Source: Desulfotignum sp. (GTDB lineage Bacteria > Desulfobacterota > Desulfobacteria > Desulfobacterales > Desulfobacteraceae). Taken from it: a stretch of 6,857 nucleotides of DNA. Made by a program: the position numbers and the translations under genes. Shown here piece after piece: positions 4,718 through 6,857 of the stretch (position 1 is the stretch's first letter; each line of letters opens with the position of its first letter). The notes beneath the pieces were generated by a model. It was not told the origin of the DNA. It ran no database searches and saw only the letters and a program-made list of their open reading frames with translations. The stretch covers positions 1 through 6,857 of the forward strand of contig JAIPDY010000259.1 in the NCBI GenBank assembly GCA_021737445.1. Reading direction: 5' to 3'.

Positions 4718-4965
4718 AACCCCGGAGCCATTCCTATCCAGGCATACCCCCCGAGGTGCGCCGCTTTGCTGAAAAAAAGCTGTCCGCAAACGGTTTCTCC
4801 TTCCATGCCCCGGCCTTCCGGGGGGCCCTGTTCGTCAACCCGGATACCAGCCAGGCTGTGCTCCTGGATCACCGGATCTGTGACACCCGGTATGCGTTTG
4901 CCTATACCCTGTACACCAGGGAGCAGAATGCCCTGATGCACAAATACCGGTTTGTAAAAATTTAA
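4714..4965 (+). pseudogene. gene X, head fragment (unrecognised family), copy 2
   Basis: An open frame of 83 codons beginning MKPRSHSYPG and containing PPEVRRFAEKKLSANGFSF and APAFRGALFVNPDTSQ. It then carries the 38-residue stretch shared with copy 1 (NPDTSQAVLLDHRIC through QNALMHKY). After that it turns into five unrelated residues and a TAA at 4963, exactly where the 115-base repeat ends. It lacks the 45 or so residues that follow in copy 1. No ribosome site precedes the ATG at 4714, which overlaps the stop of the broken toxin; the frame is open back to 4690, so the true start may be upstream or lost. I do not recognise the family. High GC at third positions supports past coding on this strand, as opposed to the minus-strand frames across it. 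It meets the SDR gene tail to tail with a four-base overlap of stops. Confidence 0.55.
4834..4948 (+). repeat. 115-base direct repeat, right copy
   Basis: This is the partner of the repeat at 2795-2909, same orientation, with 7 mismatches and no gaps. Here the repeat is the end of a fragment, while the left copy is the beginning of one. Crossing over between the two would remove 2039 bases from the chromosome and join head and tail of gene X on the released circle. Confidence 0.9.
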
Positions 4966-5753
4966 ATACCTGGCGTTTGCCCGCCATCGATGAATATTTC
5001 AGCACCGGTAATTGACGAAGCAAGGTCAGATAGTAAAAAAGCAGCTAATGCTGCAATTTCTGACGGCTCGATCATTCTGCCGATGGGAATGCTGGAGGAA
5101 GAATCGGCCAACGCTTCTTCAAGGGTGATGCCTTTTGCTTGTGCCGTTTGTCTGGCAAGCGTTATCGCTCTTTCAGTCCTTGTGGCGGCAGGTGAAATGG
5201 CATTTATTCTAATCCCTTTGGGCGCCAGTTCCTTACTCAATCCCTTGGTAAAATTAACCAGGGCCGCATTCGCCGTACTTCCGGTAAGAAATGTAGGCGG
5301 CGGTGTTTTGGCGGCTGCCCCGATTATATTTATTATCCGGCCGTCTTTCCGGCCGATCATATGCGGGAGTACCGCCTGGGTCATCCTGATATACCCCAGG
5401 GTCTTCAATGTCCAGGCATTCAGGAAATCCTGCCCGTCAAGCTCTAAAAAAGCCCCGGCCCTGGCTGCGCCTGCACAGTTGATCAAAATGTCCAGGCGGC
5501 CGAATTTTTCTATTACAGCTTCAGCAACCGGCTGAAAGCTTTCCCCTTTGGACAGGTCGGCCTTAATCGCCACCACCTTTGCACCGCTCTTTTCCGAAGA
5601 ACTGGAAATTTCAGCCTCTGCACTCTCAAGGTCCCTGTCTGCTGCGATAACGACATTGACACCTTCCATAAAAAGTGTTTTCGCACATGCCAGCCCGATA
5701 CCCGAGCTTCCTCCTGTTATCAGGGCGGTTTTTCCATTCAGTTTTAGATCCAT
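4962..5753 (-). CDS. divergent short-chain dehydrogenase-like protein
   Basis: A 263-residue Rossmann-fold protein of the SDR family. The nucleotide-binding motif TGGSSGIG (13-20) and the NCAG motif (92-95, in place of NNAG) are present, and the C-terminal SSITGAEIFIDGGQTPG is standard. The catalytic set is not. Aligning by spacing, the Ser falls on Gly145 (NIIGAAA), the Tyr on Gly158 and the Lys four residues later on Asn162 (GSTANAAL); the Asn of helix 4 falls on Lys117. From memory, a whole SDR subgroup carries GST-x-NAALxxFT here, so this is a lineage trait and not decay. It may bind NAD(P) and a substrate without classical dehydrogenase chemistry, or use other residues. AGGAG at 5762-5766 sets the ATG at 5753. 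It lies 40 bases after ilvD on the same strand and is probably co-transcribed. Confidence 0.8.
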   Translation of the reverse strand: MDLKLNGKTALITGGSSGIGLACAKTLFMEGVNVVIAADRDLESAEAEISSSSEKSGAKVVAIKADLSKGESFQPVAEAVIEKFGRLDILINCAGAARAGAFLELDGQDFLNAWTLKTLGYIRMTQAVLPHMIGRKDGRIINIIGAAAKTPPPTFLTGSTANAALVNFTKGLSKELAPKGIRINAISPAATRTERAITLARQTAQAKGITLEEALADSSSSIPIGRMIEPSEIAALAAFLLSDLASSITGAEIFIDGGQTPGI

Positions 5754-5793
5754 AATCCATGCTCCTGTTTGTTAAAGGAAAAAAATTTTCATC

Positions 5794-6857
5794 TTACGTT
5801 TTCAGTACAGCCCCTTCTGAGGCGGAAGATACCAGTTTTGCATACACACCAAGAAAGCCTGTTCGTATTTTGGGTGCCGGCTTCTTCCACACCCTGAACC
5901 GTTCTGCAAGTTCCTGTTTGTCCACATCTACATCCAGGCGGCCGTTTCGTATGTCAATGTCAATCATATCCCCATCTTTTATCAATGCTATGGGGCCGCC
6001 TTGCGCAGCTTCCGGGGAAACATGCCCCACAAAGCAGCCATTGTTGGTCCCGGAAAACCTGCCGTCTGTCACCACTGCGGTTTTTAAAGCCAGCCCCTTG
6101 CCGTAGAGCAGTTTCATGGCATAGGCCATTTCCCTCATCCCGGGGCCGCCTTTCGGTCCTTCATACCGGACAACCAGTATGTCACCTGCCTGGATGGTGC
6201 CATTTAATATTGCCTGATTCGCCTCTTCCTCGGAATCAAAACATTTTGCACCCCCCTTGAACCGGTACATATCCGGGTGTATGGCCGCAGGCTTTGTAAC
6301 AGCCGTGTCCGGTGCAAGATTTCCTTTTAAGACTGCCAATCCCCCGATACCGTTCCAGGGATTGTCCATGGACCTGATCATGTTGGAATCAATCAAAGAA
6401 AAGGCAGACAAATTTTCTTCCACACTCTTACCTGTAACCGTAAGACTGTCTTTGTGCAGCAAAGGCAGAATGGCTTTCATTACAGCGGGGACACCGCCTG
6501 CTTTATGAAAATCCGACATGTTCAGGTCGCCGGCAGGGTTCATTTTAGCAATATAGGGCGTTGTGCTGCACAGTTCTCCAAAGTGGGCCATATCGACAGG
6601 AATTCCCGCTTCATAGGCAATAGCCGGAATATGCAGGGCTATGTTGGTAGATCCGCCAACCGCAGCATTGACCCTGACCGCGTTGTCGATACTTTTCCAG
6701 TTGATGAGCTTACGCGAAGTAATGTTATTTTTCACCATATTCACAATGGTATGCCCGGCTTTTTGCGCAGCTCTGAGTCTTTCCGAACGGGTTGCCGGGA
6801 TGGTTGATGTGCCGGGAAGACAAATACCCAGCGCCTCGGCAGCACACGCCATGCTGT
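5794..6857 (-). CDS. ilvD: dihydroxy-acid dehydratase, C-terminal part (gene runs off the window)
   Basis: The visible 354 or so codons are the C-terminal 60-65% of an IlvD/Edd-family dehydratase; the start lies beyond the right edge. Dihydroxy-acid dehydratase removes water from 2,3-dihydroxy-isovalerate and its methylvalerate homologue in valine, leucine and isoleucine synthesis, using an iron-sulfur cluster and Mg2+. Markers include SMACAAEALGICLPG next to the edge, with the cluster-ligand Cys, then AVRVNAAVGGSTNIALH, then VVRYEGPKGGPGMREM. The TDGRFSG loop holds the Ser thought to act as base, followed by GHVSPEAAQGGPIALI. The variant GTNNGCFVGHVSPEA places it in a branch of the family different from the E. 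coli enzyme. An aldonic acid dehydratase of the same superfamily (Edd or pentonate dehydratase) is a less likely alternative. The SDR gene follows 40 bases downstream. Confidence 0.88.
   Translation of the reverse strand, partial: SMACAAEALGICLPGTSTIPATRSERLRAAQKAGHTIVNMVKNNITSRKLINWKSIDNAVRVNAAVGGSTNIALHIPAIAYEAGIPVDMAHFGELCSTTPYIAKMNPAGDLNMSDFHKAGGVPAVMKAILPLLHKDSLTVTGKSVEENLSAFSLIDSNMIRSMDNPWNGIGGLAVLKGNLAPDTAVTKPAAIHPDMYRFKGGAKCFDSEEEANQAILNGTIQAGDILVVRYEGPKGGPGMREMAYAMKLLYGKGLALKTAVVTDGRFSGTNNGCFVGHVSPEAAQGGPIALIKDGDMIDIDIRNGRLDVDVDKQELAERFRVWKKPAPKIRTGFLGVYAKLVSSASEGAVLKT

Noticed and set aside
4639..4941. Minus-strand open frames across the gene X fragments (also 2777-3058)
   Set aside because: They are antisense shadows of a GC-rich coding strand. 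The plus-strand frame shows the codon-position pattern, and the differences between copies fall mostly on its third positions.
2795..4948. Interpretation of the 115-base repeats as ends of an insertion sequence or as integrase att sites
   Set aside because: There is no transposase or integrase between them, no terminal inverted repeats and no short target duplication. The repeat is protein-coding and 94%, not 100%, identical, so partial gene duplication or homologous exchange fits better.
4990..5535. 181-codon plus-strand open frame opposite the SDR gene
   Set aside because: Hydrophobic low-complexity antisense product of the SDR coding strand; no ribosome site and no known domain.
5759..6807. 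Several plus-strand frames opposite ilvD
   Set aside because: All lie antisense to a highly conserved metabolic gene and show no recognisable protein features.

Overview
The window reads as an accessory stretch next to a chromosomal metabolic block in an anaerobic, probably sulfate-reducing bacterium of the Desulfobacterota (Desulfobacter/Desulfotignum-like). That placement is an impression from the ferredoxin-nitroreductase fusion, the general codon use and the mix of small toxin-antitoxin genes. No rRNA, tRNA or other strict marker is present. No CRISPR array and no transposase gene is visible.

Left part (1-2323, + strand). A well-formed sigma-70-type promoter overlapped by a palindrome drives an intact toxin-antitoxin pair: a DUF6364-type antitoxin and a PIN-domain (PIN_3) RNase toxin whose GTG start overlaps the antitoxin stop. 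Next come a protein fusing a two-cluster ferredoxin domain to a flavin nitroreductase and, 11 bases later, a class I SAM-dependent methyltransferase. Both look intact.

Middle part (2324-4965). This is a graveyard of small defence and addiction genes. In order it holds: the N-terminal stub of an AAA_14/DUF4143 ATPase; an orphan TIGR02574 antitoxin with no toxin; a fragment of an unrecognised gene (here 'gene X'); on the minus strand a mobile mystery protein A/B pair with intact A (XRE regulator) and B (Fic) lacking its N-terminal part; a minus-strand ARPP-1 fragment; and on the plus strand an intact UPF0175 antitoxin, the first ~32 codons of its DUF3368 PIN toxin, and a second fragment of gene X. 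The two gene X fragments share a 115-base direct repeat with 7 mismatches. Their order is reversed: the tail piece comes first and the head piece second. Recombination between the repeats would release a 2039-bp circle carrying a rejoined gene X together with the mmpAB/ARPP-1/UPF0175 block. Each gene X fragment also directly follows an antitoxin whose toxin is lost or cut short. This is the most unusual structure in the window.

Right part (4962-6857, - strand). This is a likely two-gene operon. Dihydroxy-acid dehydratase (ilvD, running off the right edge) is followed after 40 bases by a short-chain dehydrogenase-like protein that keeps the nucleotide-binding motif but lacks the usual catalytic Asn-Ser-Tyr-Lys residues.

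The active content is probably one complete TA module, one redox enzyme, one methyltransferase, two orphan antitoxins, one XRE regulator and the ilvD-SDR pair. The rest is decaying gene pieces.
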